64,000 nucleotides of DNA from Acanthacorydalis orientalis (GCA_034766995.1 CM068325.1:2843431-2907430), one strand, 5' to 3'; counted from the stretch's first letter, positions 20,301 through 30,560 are shown. Made by a program: numbers and translations. The notes: generated by a model from the sequence alone, not told the origin.

Positions 20301-22297
20301 AACGCGTATACAAACTGACTGCGTGGAATTAGAAGGTATGATCGAATCCGGGTTGCGGTGTGAACTTGATTCTGGTCAGTGAATATTTTAAATTGAAATC
20401 GTACGATGTGGGTGAGGGTATTTTAAAATTAACCGGCATTAGGGGGTACGAAGTCGATGTATTAGAAAAATGTACGACAACGATCACGGTTAGTTCGGAG
20501 AATTACACTACCCAATTCTGTATTGTACTTGACCAAACGATTAGAGCGTCCGTTGTTCTCGGTAGAGAGTTCTTAAATAATGTACGCCTGACGATAACAA
20601 ACGGTACGAAGCAAATCCAAAACAAAATTGAAGCGGAGAAAGAAGCGCATGCTCTGATAGTGAGCGGATATGAAATTGACATCGAAGAGTCAATTAGTAA
20701 AGATGTTAAAGAGGGGATAAAGCGAATTATCGACAATTATCAACAGAGACCTGAAAAAACGGCCAATGTAGAGGCGAAAATCTTACTTGTAGACGACGTT
20801 CCGGTTGATGAAAATCCCCGTCGGTCGACATACTGGGAACAGGAGGAGGTGCAAAGGCATGTCGACGAGTGGTTGAAACAAGGTATTATTCAGCCGAGTA
20901 ATCCGAACTGTGCGAGTCCGATAGTCACGAAGAAAGACGACACTACGAGGTTATGTATTGGGTACCGAAGACTAAACCGGAAAATAATAAAGGATAGATT
21001 TCCTTTATCCATAGTAGAGGACCAAATTAACAAATTACAAGGAGCACATCTCTCTAACACTCTCGATTTGGGGAAACGGATTTTTCCATGTCGCGACAGC
21101 GGAAAATAGCAGAAAATACACTTCGTTTGCGACAACAACATCCCGGTAGGAATTTTTGAAGTTGCCGTTTGGTCTTGCAACTCGCCAGCAATCTTCCAGC
21201 GGTATATCAACGCCGTGTTCTATAATGAAATTAGAAGTGGTATCGTATTGACGTACATGGACGACTTTATAATCACTGCTGTGAATATAGAAGAGGCTAT
21301 TCAGAGGTTCGAACTAGTACTGCGGCAAGCCGAGCCTCACAACCTTTGACTCGAATGGAAAAGATGTCGATTTTTGAAAACTACGGTTGAATACCTAGGC
21401 CGTCGGGTAAGCTGTGGAGAAATAATGCCGTCGCCCCTGAAGACTACGGCCGTGGTAAAATTTCCAGAACCTGCTAACATCAAACAGGTGCAAAGTTTTT
21501 CGGGATTGACTGGGTACTTCAGGAAGTTTATACGAAATTATGCGTCAATAGCGACGCCACTAATTGATCTATTGCGAAAAGAAAATACGTTTATATTTCA
21601 CGACGAACAAAGATTCGCTTTCATGACGCTGAAGGGAATTTTAACTGAGAAACCTGTATTGTCTATTTACCAATACAGTGTCGAAAATGAGCTGCACACT
21701 GATGCCTCCGAATTTTGATACGGTGCGATACTGTTGCAGCGAGGTCCTGATCAAAAGTAACATCCGGCATATTATACGAGTAGGAAAACTACCAGTGCAG
21801 AACAGAATTACTCAAGTTACGAACTAGAAATATTAGCGGTGATTGAGTCACTGAAGAAATTTCGTGTTTATCTCTTAGGGATGAAATCTGAAACAGCCAC
21901 AGACTGCATTGCTTTTCAACTAACTATGATTAAAGAAGACTTGACAGCGCGCGTAGCAAGATGGATTTTATTATTAAGCGAATTCGACTATGACTGAGCA
22001 TCGACCAGGAACGCGAATCGCACACACTGATGAATTAAGCCGCAACCCGATCGTGATGAACGTCGAAGATGGACTGATAGCTGGATTAAGAGCAGCACAG
22101 CGACAAGACAAAAAACTCAAAGCTGTAATGAAGATCGTAGAAAATCAAGAGTATGTGGACTATGTAGATGGGCTATTGTATAAGGGTCCCATGAAGACGA
22201 CCACCAGCGTAGACAACATGAAGTTATGGGGTGATATCAGTTCGACGTCGGATACTGATGTATCATCCGAGGCGGATGATCATCAGGAAAGGCCGAA
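20300..22297 (+). pseudogene. gypsy pol relic (protease, RT, RNase H)
   Basis: A protease remnant (SGLRCELDSGQ, a decayed active-site motif) precedes a 249-residue RT piece with ILLVDDVPVDENPRR, WLKQGIIQPSNPNCASPIV and YRRLNRKI. Further fragments give LKLPFGLATRQQ, the polymerase motif YMDDF, LGRRVS, and connection and RNase H segments (FSGLTGYFRKFIRNYASIA, ELHTDASEF, YELEILAVIESLKKFRVYL). It then reads HRPGTRIAHTDELSRNP and stops making sense after YVDYVDGLLYKGP, where the integrase zinc finger and DDE core should begin. The jump to the 3' LTR region is a large deletion. Confidence 0.85.
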
Positions 22298-22505
22298 TGT
22301 AGGGTTGAAAGATACAGTGGACAGAGGAGAGGGAAGTGACGGAAGCGGAACAGCGTCATCCGATCACTTGGCATTCGAGAGTTAGACGAATGACAAAGAC
22401 GATTATGACGACGAGCATTTTTTTATACTGTTAATTGTATTGTTTTTGTGTGAAATATAATTTATATCCTTTATCTATTCAGCTGTTTAAATTAACGACC
22501 CTATA
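22298..22505 (+). repeat. gypsy 3' LTR
   Basis: Begins TGTAGGGTTGAAAGATACAG and aligns with the 5' LTR to GACCCTATA, then passes into (TA)n. The two LTRs differ at many positions, indicating an old insertion. Confidence 0.75.
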
Positions 22506-22520
22506 TATATATATATAAAA

Positions 22521-23431
22521 CAGGTGGGCTGAAAAGTTTGTAGGCTGACACATAGATGGCGCTACTAGTATTAAATCCATATGATTTTTAGTTAGCCCTA
22601 ACCTTCAAAAGACGCGTGTATAAATTTGACAGCTGTTGCACTATTAGTATCTGAGTTATAGCATTTTTAGTGAAAGAACTTTTGTTACCTTGAAAAAATG
22701 GATAAAAAGGAATTTCGTGTGTTAATAAAGCATTGCTTTTTGTCGAAAAAATACTGTTGAAACCAAGGCTTGGCTTAATTTTAACTTAACATTATTCGGA
22801 CTCTGCACCAGGAAAATCAACCGTAGAGAAGTGGTTTGCTAAATTTAAACGAGGCGAAATGAGCACCGAGGACAATGCACGCAGTGGACGCCCCAAAGAG
22901 GCTGTTACCGACGAAAACATCAAAAAAGTCCACAAAATAATGTTTGGTAACCGTAAAGTGAAGTTGATCGAGATAGCTGAGACCCTAAAGATATCAAAGG
23001 AACGTGTTGGTCATATCGTGCATGAATATTTGGATATGCGAAAGCTCTGTTCAAAGTGGGTGCCGCGCGAGCTCACAATCGACCAAAAACAATCAATGAA
23101 ATCGATGGCGAAATTGCAAGAATTGGGCTTCGAATTGCTTCCGCATCCACCGTACTCTCCAGATCTGGCCCCCAGAGACTTTTTTCTGTTCTCAGACCTC
23201 GAGAGGATGCTCGCTGGACGGAAATTTTGATCCGATGAAGAGGTAATCGCCGAAACTGAAGCCTATTTTGAGGCTAAAGACAAATCGTATTATAAAAATG
23301 GTATCGAAAAATTGTATGACCGCTATAATCGTTGTATCGCCCTCGAAAGGAACTATATTGAATAATAAAATCAAATTCTATCAAAAAAAAAATTTTTTCT
23401 ATGCAAGCCTACGAACTTTTCAGCCCACCTG
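22521..23431 (+). mobile_element. mariner transposon, internally deleted (CAGGTGGGCTG family)
   Basis: Inverted ends are CAGGTGGGCTGAAAAGTTTG and AACTTTTCAGCCCACCTG, flanked by (TA)n on both sides. The element is about 0.9 kb rather than 1.3 kb because the middle of the transposase gene is missing. Confidence 0.88.
22698..23365 (+). pseudogene. mariner transposase missing two catalytic Asp
   Basis: Opens MDKKEFRVLIKHCF and, after frame breaks, gives the DNA-binding half: KSTVEKWFAKFKRGEMSTED, RSGRPKEAV, ISKERVGHIVHEYLDMRK and WVPRELTIDQKQ. It then jumps directly to MAKLQELGFELLPHPPYSPD, LAPRDFFLF and MLAGRKF, and after a stop KSYYKNGIEKLYDRYNRC. The deleted part held the first and second catalytic motifs. 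Only the third (PRD) remains. Confidence 0.88.

Positions 23432-23471
<40 letters not shown>
23432..23471. repeat. (TA)n microsatellite
   Basis: Pure TA run next to the mariner right end. Confidence 0.9.
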
Positions 23472-23474
<3 letters not shown>

Positions 23475-23756
23475 TGTGTATGTATCATAACAGAACAGTT
23501 TCCTCCTCGACAAAACCCTCCCGGACCTTAACACTCACTCAGTAACCCCCCGGGAAATAACCACCGTGTAACCTGCCCTTGGAAATTTACCCACGTATAA
23601 AAATAAAAATTCTTTATAAAAAAAATTCATTGATACAACAAACAATGAATACAGACACTTATTTGACAAAATAAATATTTTAAAGTAAATCTGTCAAAGT
23701 AAAAGTTTAAAATAAAAATTGTTCGACCACAAAATGTGGATAAATTTAAAATTACA
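23472..23756. other. Spacer, nothing coding
   Basis: A CT-rich patch (TTTCCTCCTCGACAAAACC ... CCCCCCGGGAAATAACC) resembles the sequence after the (TA)n run at 18570-18630 (ACTACCTCCTGAAC ... AACCCCCGGGTAA). The two probably share a repeat of unknown type. The remainder is AT-rich. Confidence 0.4.
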
Positions 23757-24090
23757 CTTACACCTAATGTGCACGTTTTGAGATAGACAGAGAGAAAACT
23801 AATTAGTTTTAAAATATTGAAAACTAACAGAAAATGTAGTACTATATTATTATTTAGAAATTTACAAACGCCCAATATACACATTTTGAGATAGAGAGAG
23901 TGAGATAAAAATTAATTATTTTTGAAATATTGCAATCTTTAACAGGAAATGTAGTTCTAAATTATTATTATGTAGAATTATACTGAAACCTAATGTACAC
24001 ATTTTAGTATAGACAGAGAGAAAATCGATTCATTTAAAAAATTGAAATCTCTTACAGGAAATGTAGTCTAATATTATTAAACACGCAATG
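23757..24090. repeat. Three diverged tandem units of about 107-123 bp
   Basis: Landmarks recurring in order are ATGTGCACGTTTTGAGATAG, GACAGAGAGAAAA, AATATTGAAA and AGGAAATGTAGT. Unit starts fall near 23760, 23868 and 23988. No coding potential. Confidence 0.7.
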
Positions 24091-24680
24091 ATACCTACCA
24101 CTGACCCTTTTGAATAAAGGCAGGGATTTTCCATCATACCTTTGATTTTCTGGTATAGTAATTAATTTTATTCGCTGGAATTATCATGTCAGTAATATGA
24201 TTTCAAAATACGTAACCATTATAACAGATTTTTCTATCCATTGGTTGTCGTGCCAAGAAAACTTTTTCTAACAGTTTATTCTTATACGAGCGGTTAACGC
24301 CTGAATTATGTTTCGAGCTTGTCGTAACTGCTTTTTAAAAAGCTAATTTCGACTCGACGATACGAGTCCCAACAACTGCTCGCACAGGTTTATGTTTAGG
24401 ACTGACTTATTCATTTTTTTTACCGCTTGTCTAAAATCAATTTGGTGAGTCGACACGTTTTTACTTAGTGTCGTTACAAATCACACAAGGATACAATTAA
24501 TTATTAAGAAAATACTAATTATCAGAGGAAGAATGTTGTCTGCATCCTGTAGCTGTCGTATAACTCACGGGTGGATCTTTACATATGTATTATTGTCCGG
24601 GAGGCGGGAAGGGGGCTTATTGACGGTGGGTTAAATCCCGGAAGAGTTTATCCAGTGGCATGATTGTTCTGGAACTACAC

Positions 24681-24681
<1 letters not shown>
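24091..24681. other. Intergenic DNA, nothing recognised
   Basis: No family match or gene-like frame. A GGGAGGCGGGAAGGGGGC patch near 24599 stands out in composition only. Confidence 0.5.
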
Positions 24682-24720
<39 letters not shown>

Positions 24721-24830
24721 TCTATTTCGTACAGTGTATTGAAATATCGACATGATTGCATTTGTCAAGATGAACACGTTCAATGTAAATTAAAAAAAGT
24801 CAATTACGCAAACCGGTGGTGTTAAATACA
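24682..24830. repeat. (TA)n with downstream repeat, copy 1
   Basis: A TA run is followed by CAGTGTATTGAAATATCGAC, GTCAAGATGAACACGTTC and AAACCGGTGGTGTTA. The same block follows the TA run at 25028. Confidence 0.7.
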
Positions 24831-25007
24831 CGGTCAAGGAATCAAGAATGCGTCCCGCGGCCCGAATCCTGAAGTTGATTTTAATAAAATTATAAAATTG
24901 AATTAAAAGGAACACAAAACACATTTTTAAAACATGGCAAATCAGAGAAGTGTGTTGTAAAGAGCACCGTTGTATGGTCAATTCCGATTTAGTTCACTTT
25001 CTCACTT

Positions 25008-25024
25008 GCAAAAATTTATTAAGA

Positions 25025-25060
<36 letters not shown>

Positions 25061-25170
25061 CTTCGCCTAGTGTATTAAAATATCGATATATTCCATTTGG
25101 CAAGATGAATACGTTCGATTTAGTTTTTTCTAAAAAAAATCAAATATGTAAACCAGTGGTGTTACGAAAT
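25008..25170. repeat. (TA)n with downstream repeat, copy 2
   Basis: Matches the previous copy: TAGTGTATTAAAATATCGAT, GGCAAGATGAATACGTTCG, AAACCAGTGGTGTTAC. The lead-in GCAAAAATTTATTAAGAATT also precedes the (TA)n runs at 17199 and 18690. Confidence 0.7.
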
Positions 25171-25565
25171 TAAGCAAATTATATGACTTGGTCCACTGTC
25201 ACAATGTCATTTCAAATAATACAATCTAGAATGTGCATGGATGTGCGGTGGAGGTGTTCAGAAACATTCCAGAGTTTGCCGATTGGATAAAAATTAAACG
25301 GATTAGGGGCACAGATCGAGCCGGAATTGTATACTTTGTAAATTATAGGTGTTTTATGATATTCAGCCGGTCATAAGAAATGATAATATCTGACGAAATG
25401 GGAAGAAATGTGCCTCGATTTAAATGGGGTGCTAGGCTGCGTTTTAGAGCTCGCTAATTATGAAACAAATTTTGAGAATTCTTCACTCTTCAAGTACATA
25501 TACATAACATACATATATATATATATATATACATACAATAAAGTCGCGGTATAGCGAAACCTGCG

Positions 25566-25676
25566 TGCAGTAAACTACTCAGTACAATGAACTCTTAACA
25601 TTACACTGAATATCTTATATCACACAAATAAGTACAACTAGGAGTAAATAAAATAAAAATAGAACCACCGAAAATT
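25566..25676. repeat. Left direct repeat flanking the satellite array
   Basis: Contains GCAGTAAACTACTCAGTACA, ACTCTTAACATTACACTGAA, AGGAGTAAATAAAATAA and AACCACCGAAAATT. It is repeated in the same orientation at the far end of the tandem array. Confidence 0.75.
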
Positions 25677-27145
25677 GAAAGGTTGATTTTGAGGGGTGTA
25701 GATCGAGCCAGGAATATACTTCGTTGATTCTAACTGCTGTATATTAATCAAACGGCCACACACATCTATAATCCGGTCAGGAACAGGGCGCAGTCTACTC
25801 GCGATAGTCTGAATTGGGTTAATTAGACGGATAAACAGTGTCAAGTCGACTAATTGAGGGAGCAGGTCGAGACACGAGATCACGTTGGTGATTCTAACTG
25901 TTGGATTTTAACCAGATTGGTACAAATATCGATAATTCGATCGTATATTAGCAGAAATAGGTCTCAGTCAAGGCCCGACAATCTTTAGTAATTTAATTAA
26001 ATGCTGACTAGCGACAAATCGAATAATTAAACGTGTAGGTAAAGTCTCGAATGCATTCTGTTGATTCCAACTGCTGTATTTTATTCATACGGTCTCTAAT
26101 ATAGATAATTCGGTCTTATTTAGACAGAAATTGGACTCAGGCTACGCCTAACACTCTTAAATAATTTAATTAGTGTGTTAATTAATCCCCAATCGACTAA
26201 TTGAGGGTGCAGATCTCGCCATGAATGTCCTTTGCTGTATATTATTCAGACGGCCACAAAAATCTACAATTCTGTCATATATGTGCAGAAACAGGTCTCA
26301 GTCTATTCGTAATAGCTTAAAGTAGCTTAATTAATCTGATAAATAAAGCCAAATCAAGTAATAGTTGGTGTAAACGGAGACAAATGTACTTTGTTGATTC
26401 AAACTGCTGCACACTATTCGAACGGCCACAACAATCTATAATTCGGTCATAAATGGACAACAACATGCCTCACTCTAATCGTATTCACCTAAATTAGATT
26501 AACTGGTCTGCTTAAGATCACAAAATCGACTAATTGAGGGTGCAGATATCGCCACGAATTTACTTTGCTGTACATTATTCAGACGGCCACAAACATCTAT
26601 AATTCGGTCATATACGTGCAAAAACAGGTCTGAGTCTATTGGTAATAGCTTAAAGTAGCTTAATTAATCTGATAAATAAAGCCAAATTGAGTAATACAGG
26701 GTGTAAACGGAGACAAATATACTTTGTTGATTCAAACTCCTGTACATTATTCGAACGGCCACAAAAGTCTATAATTCGGTCATAAATAGACCAGAACATG
26801 TCATAGTTTAATCGTATTCGCCTAAATTAGATTAACTGGTCTGATTAGGATCACCAAATCGACTACTTAAGGGTGCAGATCGAGTGACGAAAGTACTTTG
26901 GTGATACTAACTGATGTATATTATTCAAACGGCCGCAAAAATCTATAACTATCGTAAATAGACAAGAACACGCCTCAGCCTAATCGTCTAAATTAGCTTA
27001 ATTAGTATGATTAATAGCCCCCGATCGACTAACGGGTGCAGATCGAGCTACGAATTTACTTTATTCTAGCTGCTGTATAACGTTGAGTACGACTAACATC
27101 CGTAATTCAGTCATATATTTCCCGAATTAGCCCCAGTCTATCAAT
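25677..27145. repeat. Satellite-like array, about nine units near 168 bp
   Basis: Each unit carries GGGTGCAGATCGAGCC (or GTGTAAACGGAGAC), TACTTTGTTGATTCTAACTG, CTGTATATTATTC, ACGGCCACAAAAATCTATAA, TTCGGTCATA and AATCGACTAATTGA. Unit starts lie near 25690, 25858, 26030, 26206, 26363, 26537, 26699, 26870 and 27035. A further diverged unit starts near 25306, outside the left direct repeat. No spacer-repeat pattern and no protein frame persists. Confidence 0.85.
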
Positions 27146-27256
27146 GCAGTGAACTATTCCTTACAGCGAACTCATAACATTACAGTGAATATCTCAGATA
27201 AATTATTACAGGAAGGAGTGAATAGGTAAACAGAACAACCGAAAATTACATTTTTT
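27146..27256. repeat. Right direct repeat flanking the satellite array
   Basis: Reads GCAGTGAACTATTCCTTACA, ACTCATAACATTACAGTGAA, AGGAGTGAATAGGTAAAC and AACAACCGAAAATT, matching the left flank with substitutions and in the same orientation. Confidence 0.75.
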
Positions 27257-27470
27257 CGATAAAAATCTAAGTAAAGAACAAAATAATTCGATTTACATTG
27301 ATATTTTGTAATATTTACTTCCAAATTATTTCAATAAACTGTTAAGAACAATCGTGTGAATTCAGTCAAGTAAATACGCCTAGAAAAAGTGCAGAAACCT
27401 CGTTAGAGTGAATGGACTGTGAATCAATTGATTCATTAAATCGTGACACTACTGTGTCTGCGCGCGCGTG

Positions 27471-27496
27471 TATATATATATATATATATATATACT
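27471..27496. repeat. (CG)n/(TA)n microsatellite
   Basis: GCGCGCGTG followed by a TA run; it abuts the 5' truncated end of the RTE relic. Confidence 0.85.
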
Positions 27497-28068
27497 CTTC
27501 AATTTATGCGTAGAAGTCGTACTCAGGAATTGGAAAAAAAGTTGCGTGGGCATGGGAGTACCAGTTGGAGACCATAACCTTTTCACGTTAAGTTTTGCCG
27601 ACGACCAGGCCGTAATTGCTCAAGATCATATAATCTGGAATTTATGATAAGACGACTTTATACAGAATATGAGAAATGGGCATTACATGTAAGTCTGAAA
27701 AAGACAGACTTTTTGGTCGTGAATTGCGAAAAAAAATTGAAATACTTATAAATGATGACTCAACAATCGAACAAGTCGAAGAGTTTAAACATCTAGGGGC
27801 GGTAGTAGATAAAAACGGAATTGGTGAGAGAGAAATCAAACACCGATAACAAGAAGCAAAGAAAATAATTAGTTGCCTTAACTCGCTATGGTGGGACCGA
27901 AATATTTAAAAAAAAAACGCAAAAACGTATAGGACGGGTCATGGTAGAGTCCACCCTCTGTTACGGTAGTGAGATCTAGACAATCAACGCTGGGACAAAG
28001 CGAAGACTGAACGCAGTAGAAACGGACTACCTCCGACGAAGTGCAAGAGTCCCCAGACTTCAACACAT

Positions 28069-28636
28069 TGTTATGTATCCATCCTCACTGCTGTACTTAT
28101 TTATAAATGTGTCACGGTTTGACTAATGAATTTCAGCTGACCTGTCAATATCTAAGTTATGTATCCGTCTTAATAAACGTTCTCACGTTCCTGTCGCGAT
28201 CTCTGTGTTCACACGCTTAAATAAAATGCAACTTCATCATCTAGAACAGTATATAAACAGTAGTTGAGATCTCATAAGTCAGGTCAACTAGGTTTTTTGA
28301 AAATTTTCCTAGCGAAAAACTCAAGATTTGGACCAGAAAATAGCAAGATTGCTGAAAATACATGTTAAAGTCTAGATAATAGGGATTTAATCCCAAGGCT
28401 CGACAACTCGCCTCAAGAATACCGAGATTGGTAACAATATCAGACAAAAACCTAAAACTGTCCAAAAAAAAAAATAAAAAATAAATAAATAAATCTCATA
28501 AGTCAGTGAAGTAACAGAACCCGTGTGGTTATATTCATCATAGTAACAACAATTAAACAATAATAGTAAACAAATATTTGTTGTGTTTTATTTCAAACCT
28601 GCAGCATTTATGTTATAAAATATCCAAAATATAACA
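28069..28636 (+). mobile_element. Solo LTR with 4-bp target duplication ACAT, inside RTE relic
   Basis: TGTTATGTATCCATCC...ATATAACA, flanked by ACAT on each side. It shares long blocks with the LTR at 15850 (CAGTATATAAAC, GAACCCGTGTGGTTATATTC, AAATATTTGTTGTGTTTTAT). It lacks the roughly 250-bp AATCAAGTAA-rich central part of that copy. A 212-bp insert lies within it. Confidence 0.88.
28282..28493 (+). mobile_element. SINE-like or truncated LINE insert with 12-bp target duplication
   Basis: A 212-bp sequence beginning GGTCAACTAGG and ending in an A-rich tail (A11, T, A5, then TAAATAAATAAA) is bounded by the exact 12-bp duplication TCTCATAAGTCA. These are marks of target-primed retroposition. 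It contains GGGATTTAATCCC and CTCGACAACTCGCC but no clear A and B boxes, so tRNA origin is not shown. It is absent from the sister LTRs. Confidence 0.75.
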
Positions 28637-28925
28637 ACATAACAAATGAAGAAATCAGACGTCGAATGAAACGAGTCTCCGATAGGATAGAACTTCGAAG
28701 TTTAAGATGGGCATTTGATGCGAATGCCAGAGGAGCGATGGCCACAGCGGATATTCAAATGGGTCCCGACAGGAAAAAAGAAACGTGGACGAACTCGGCT
28801 TTCCTGGAACGAAGGGATAATATATGCGATGGAGAAGAGACAGCTAAATGAGGAAATGACTTAGGACCGAGAATATTGGAAAAGGGGATTGAGAAAGCGG
28901 CATCCAGCTGTATTTTGATAAAATT

Positions 28926-29275
28926 ACATATTATGTTTCATAAATATTATATTGAAATATCAAGCTCATATATATATATATATATACAATATAAAAATTC
29001 AAAAATCTTTATATATATATATATATATATACATAAAATCAAAATTATCCACGAAAATATTTCAGTGACGTTGAGATTTCACGGTTTCCAAACATGTTCG
29101 TGTCAAACATAAAACGACAACGTTGCAATCTATCTGCGACAAAGATTATACAGACAGAGATGAGTTTTAAAAATATATTTGTTATTTTATTGGGTTACAT
29201 GTAAAGGTTTATAATTGACATAAGGACATGAGCGCAGCGAGTTGGAGTGCGGATCTAGTGTATATATATATATAA
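28926..29275. repeat. AT microsatellites and a dispersed repeat shared with 37080-37345
   Basis: Three short (TA)n runs surround AAAATCAAAATTATCCAC and AAAATATATTTGTTATTTTA, then TTATAATTGACATAAGGAC and GAGCGCAGCGAG. The same blocks in the same order occur around 37085-37345, so a dispersed repeat carrying (TA)n is present twice. Confidence 0.6.
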
Positions 29276-30235
29276 ACGTATGTGTATGTGTGTGAATGAT
29301 TTAAGCGAGCTACCTTTACAACAGAATTTCGTCCGCGCCTGGCATATCCTGAACACGCGCACGTTTCGATCATCACGTGTGCAGATTGGTCGCCGTATCG
29401 AATCCCGCACGCCCGGCGACACCGCACAGACTTGAAGACTTTCGTCGGTACGACGATCCATTTGTCTTCGATCGTCCTAATAGGGAAAAACGTGCAAGAA
29501 ACACAAGAACCGATCGATGCTTCCTGCGCGGATTCGTCGAATTTCAGACACAGATTGACGGGCGTCGTACGTGGAATATATATATATATATATAACAGAG
29601 ACTAGTTAATTCCATACTAAAGGTCTTCGTCGTCGGACCGAAGCACATTGTAACGGAGCTAGGGAGACACGCGACGGACCACCTGGCACCGAGTTCGAAA
29701 CTGGACTGAATGTGAGAACGTCAAGTCGCGCGCCATATATATCGTCGAGAACTGATCCTTTTATATAACAGACGCTCGACCTTTGAATTTTATCCGTCGG
29801 TTGTCCGCTTGAACGCACGCAACGAAGAGCCGATTGCGTGGACGCTGGGCGAATGGTACGCGTGTTATACACCCGATCGAGCTGATGTGACACAAAGCTA
29901 TCCGTCGGCCGACGCCGAATCATCATACCACCGCAGAATAACATCCGTTTTTAGATAACAAGAATTTATATAATCTCAAGACGAATACCAAGCAATGACA
30001 TTATTATTGTGCAGTCATTGTAATTACGGTCGTAGCAACGACTCTCGTAACTTTGTTCGAATAAAACTCATTTTTTAAGAAGACGAATAATCCGTACTGA
30101 ATCTTAACTCGCGTGTATGCGACGTTCCTCGTCACTGCACGCACACTTCACAGGTGCATCGAAGCCGGGACCGTTATGATTACACAAGGACAACAGACGT
30201 GTGCGTCGTTGAAATAATTACAATTTGAAACGTTT
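29276..30235. other. GC-richer unassigned island
   Basis: Less AT-rich DNA with many CG dinucleotides, containing frames of 60-112 residues on both strands without recognisable domains. A TTTTATATAACAGACG motif near 29758 could be a TATA box. It may be a 5' exon or promoter of a host gene lying outside the window; nothing proves it. Confidence 0.3.
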
Positions 30236-30560
30236 CGGTACTTTCACGATTCCAACTGCCGTCTATTATCTGCCCCCCACTTAGTCGATTTGACATTAAT
30301 TAGCAGACTAATCAAATTACTTAAGCCGTCGGGCGTAGTCTGCGTGCCATTTCTTCCAATCAGTGAACGAGTTATCGACTGTTGAATCGACCAGAATAAT
30401 ATACAGCTGTTAGAATCAACAAAGTACATTCGTGGCTCAACTTACAGCCTTAATTAGTCGATTTGGCACTAATTATCAAATTAATTAAACTGCGGCTGTG
30501 ATTTCTGGCCGAATATAATGAAACAAATGCATATTATGCAGAATCCAACTGTTATTCGAA
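30236..30560 (-). repeat. Satellite-related fragment, opposite orientation
   Basis: On the minus strand it reads GAGCCACGAATGTACTTTGT, TGATTCTAACAGCTGTATAT and AATTAGTCTGCTAATTAATG, matching the array at 25677-27145. About two diverged units are present, separated from the array by 3 kb and inverted. Confidence 0.65.

Larger units (their letters stand above)
18701..22505 (+). mobile_element. gypsy-type LTR retrotransposon, integrase deleted
   Basis: Two direct repeats of about 205 bp bound a gag-pol region. Both LTRs share ACAGTGGACAG, GTCATCCGATCACTTGG, TTGTTTTTGTGTGAAATATA and end TTAACGACCCTATA. Flanking DNA on both sides is (TA)n, fitting the gypsy groups that insert into TATA-like targets. 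Gene order is gag, protease, reverse transcriptase, RNase H; integrase is missing between the RNase H region and the 3' LTR. All frames are broken. Confidence 0.88.
27500..28925 (+). pseudogene. RTE-type non-LTR reverse transcriptase relic, split
   Basis: The first part reads LSFADDQAVIAQD (FADD polymerase motif), EKWALHVSLKKTDFLVVNCE, FKHLGAVVDKNG, IKHR and SLWWDRN, followed by RVMVESTLCYGSEI and KRRLNAVETDYLRRSARVPR. After the LTR insertion the same protein resumes at NEEIRRRMKRVSDRIELRSL, RWAFDANARGAM and GPDRKKETW. This order is the C-terminal half of the RTE-like endonuclease-reverse transcriptases common in arthropods, which copy their RNA into nicked DNA. The endonuclease and most of the RT are absent, and several stops are present. 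The 4-bp LTR duplication restores the frame across the gap. Confidence 0.75.

Noticed and set aside
25690..27145. Possible CRISPR-like array
   Set aside because: Units are contiguous 168-bp repeats without short constant repeats and unique spacers, and the genome is eukaryotic.
28241..28465. 74-residue minus frame over the SINE-like insert
   Set aside because: It crosses the insert boundary and reads against the orientation shown by the A-rich tail.
15850..28636. The two solo LTRs as the pair of LTRs of one element
   Set aside because: Each has its own different 4-bp duplication (CAGT and ACAT), so they are separate insertions.
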